Below are positions 63,753 to 64,000 of a stretch of DNA of 64,000 nucleotides, one piece after another. Under the pieces are notes generated by a model that saw only the letters and a list, made by a program, of their open reading frames with translations, was not told the DNA's origin and did not search any database. The translations under genes and the position numbers were made by a program. Position 1 is the stretch's first letter. Every line of letters begins with the position of its first letter. The stretch comes from Mycolicibacter kumamotonensis (GTDB lineage Bacteria; Actinomycetota; Actinomycetes; Mycobacteriales; Mycobacteriaceae), in NCBI RefSeq assembly GCF_002086285.1, contig NZ_MVHU01000017.1, forward strand, positions 1 to 64,000. Reading direction: 5' to 3'.

Positions 63753-64000
63753 ATGGCTGTCACCGTCGTCGACGCGGGGCCCCGGCAGGTCAGCCGGTCG
63801 GTGGAGGTTGCGGCTCCGGCGGCCGAACTGTTCGCGATGGCGGCCGACCCGCGCCGCCATCGGGAACTGGACGGGTCGGGCACCGTCCGCGACAACGTCA
63901 AGGCGCCCGCCGAAATCACTGTCGGGTCGAAGTTTTCGACGAACATGAAGATGTTCAGGGTGCCCTACCGCATCACCAGCACCGTGACCGCGTTCGAGCC
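63753..64000 (+). CDS. SRPBCC-family protein (polyketide cyclase/dehydrase-like), 5' part
   Basis: An open frame from ATG 63753, with AAGGGAG at 63741-63747, runs off the window after 82 codons. The visible part ([30 protein letters not shown], then [20 protein letters not shown]) is the N-terminal half of a START/SRPBCC fold that binds hydrophobic ligands. Whether it relates to the biosynthetic operon, from which the DUF222 gene separates it, is unknown. Confidence 0.75.
   Translation, partial: MAVTVVDAGPRQVSRSVEVAAPAAELFAMAADPRRHRELDGSGTVRDNVKAPAEITVGSKFSTNMKMFRVPYRITSTVTAFE

Overview
The window is high-GC DNA from a member of the Mycobacteriaceae. Several marker genes show this: hsp65/groEL2 with a GGMGGMDF tail, hbhA with a lysine-rich tail, ramB, senX3-regX3, mshA, an Rv0483-type L,D-transpeptidase, a PE_PGRS-like C-terminus and many GTG or leaderless starts. 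Gene order from about 16.5 to 48.4 kb follows the M. tuberculosis Rv0457c-Rv0491 region, with insertions and losses. It is not the M. tuberculosis complex, because umaA/pcaA are missing at their usual place and several loci are not shared.

Layout. 1-4.3 kb: PE_PGRS tail, helicase, M24 peptidase, SDR and TetR. 4.3-6.4 kb: groEL2 behind a 57-bp tandem repeat and two CIRCE operators, closed by a strong terminator. 6.4-16.5 kb: accessory metabolism, including a metallo-beta-lactamase/CobU fusion, two FMN-binding paralogues, an aldo-keto reductase, a methyltransferase, an amidohydrolase, an eRF1-like protein, a DinB-like protein and an aldehyde dehydrogenase. 16.5-22.8 kb: prolyl oligopeptidase, aldehyde dehydrogenase, small membrane proteins and lpdC. 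22.9-25.6 kb: an insertion with a geranylgeranyl-reductase-like enzyme facing a fused two-kinase protein that looks like phytol kinase plus phytyl-phosphate kinase. 25.6-31.8 kb: the acetate/fatty-acid block (AhpD-like, ramB, thioesterase, icl, fadB2, TetR). 31.9-42.2 kb: DUF445, XRE regulator, hbhA, deoC, two DUF2993 paralogues, nitrilase, murB, L,D-transpeptidase and SDR. 42.3-46.5 kb: a ROK regulator and mycothiol gene mshA behind a short polycysteine leader peptide, then a YbjN-like protein and gpm1. 46.5-48.4 kb: senX3-regX3 with a triple 11-bp RegX3-type direct repeat.

The most unusual part is a compact three-gene biosynthetic operon at 48.6-62.1 kb directly downstream of regX3. A FAAL-ACP-KS-AT-KR-ACP polyketide synthase feeds a C-A-PCP peptide synthetase module (serine-like A-domain code). 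That module is fused to two ketoacyl synthase III domains, the first with an intact Cys-His-Asn triad and the second lacking all three residues. An OleD-like NAD(P)-dependent reductase follows. There is no thioesterase or reductive release domain, so I infer that the KASIII pair releases or further condenses the acyl-seryl chain. The window ends with a frameshifted 13E12/DUF222-HNH gene and the start of a SRPBCC-family gene.
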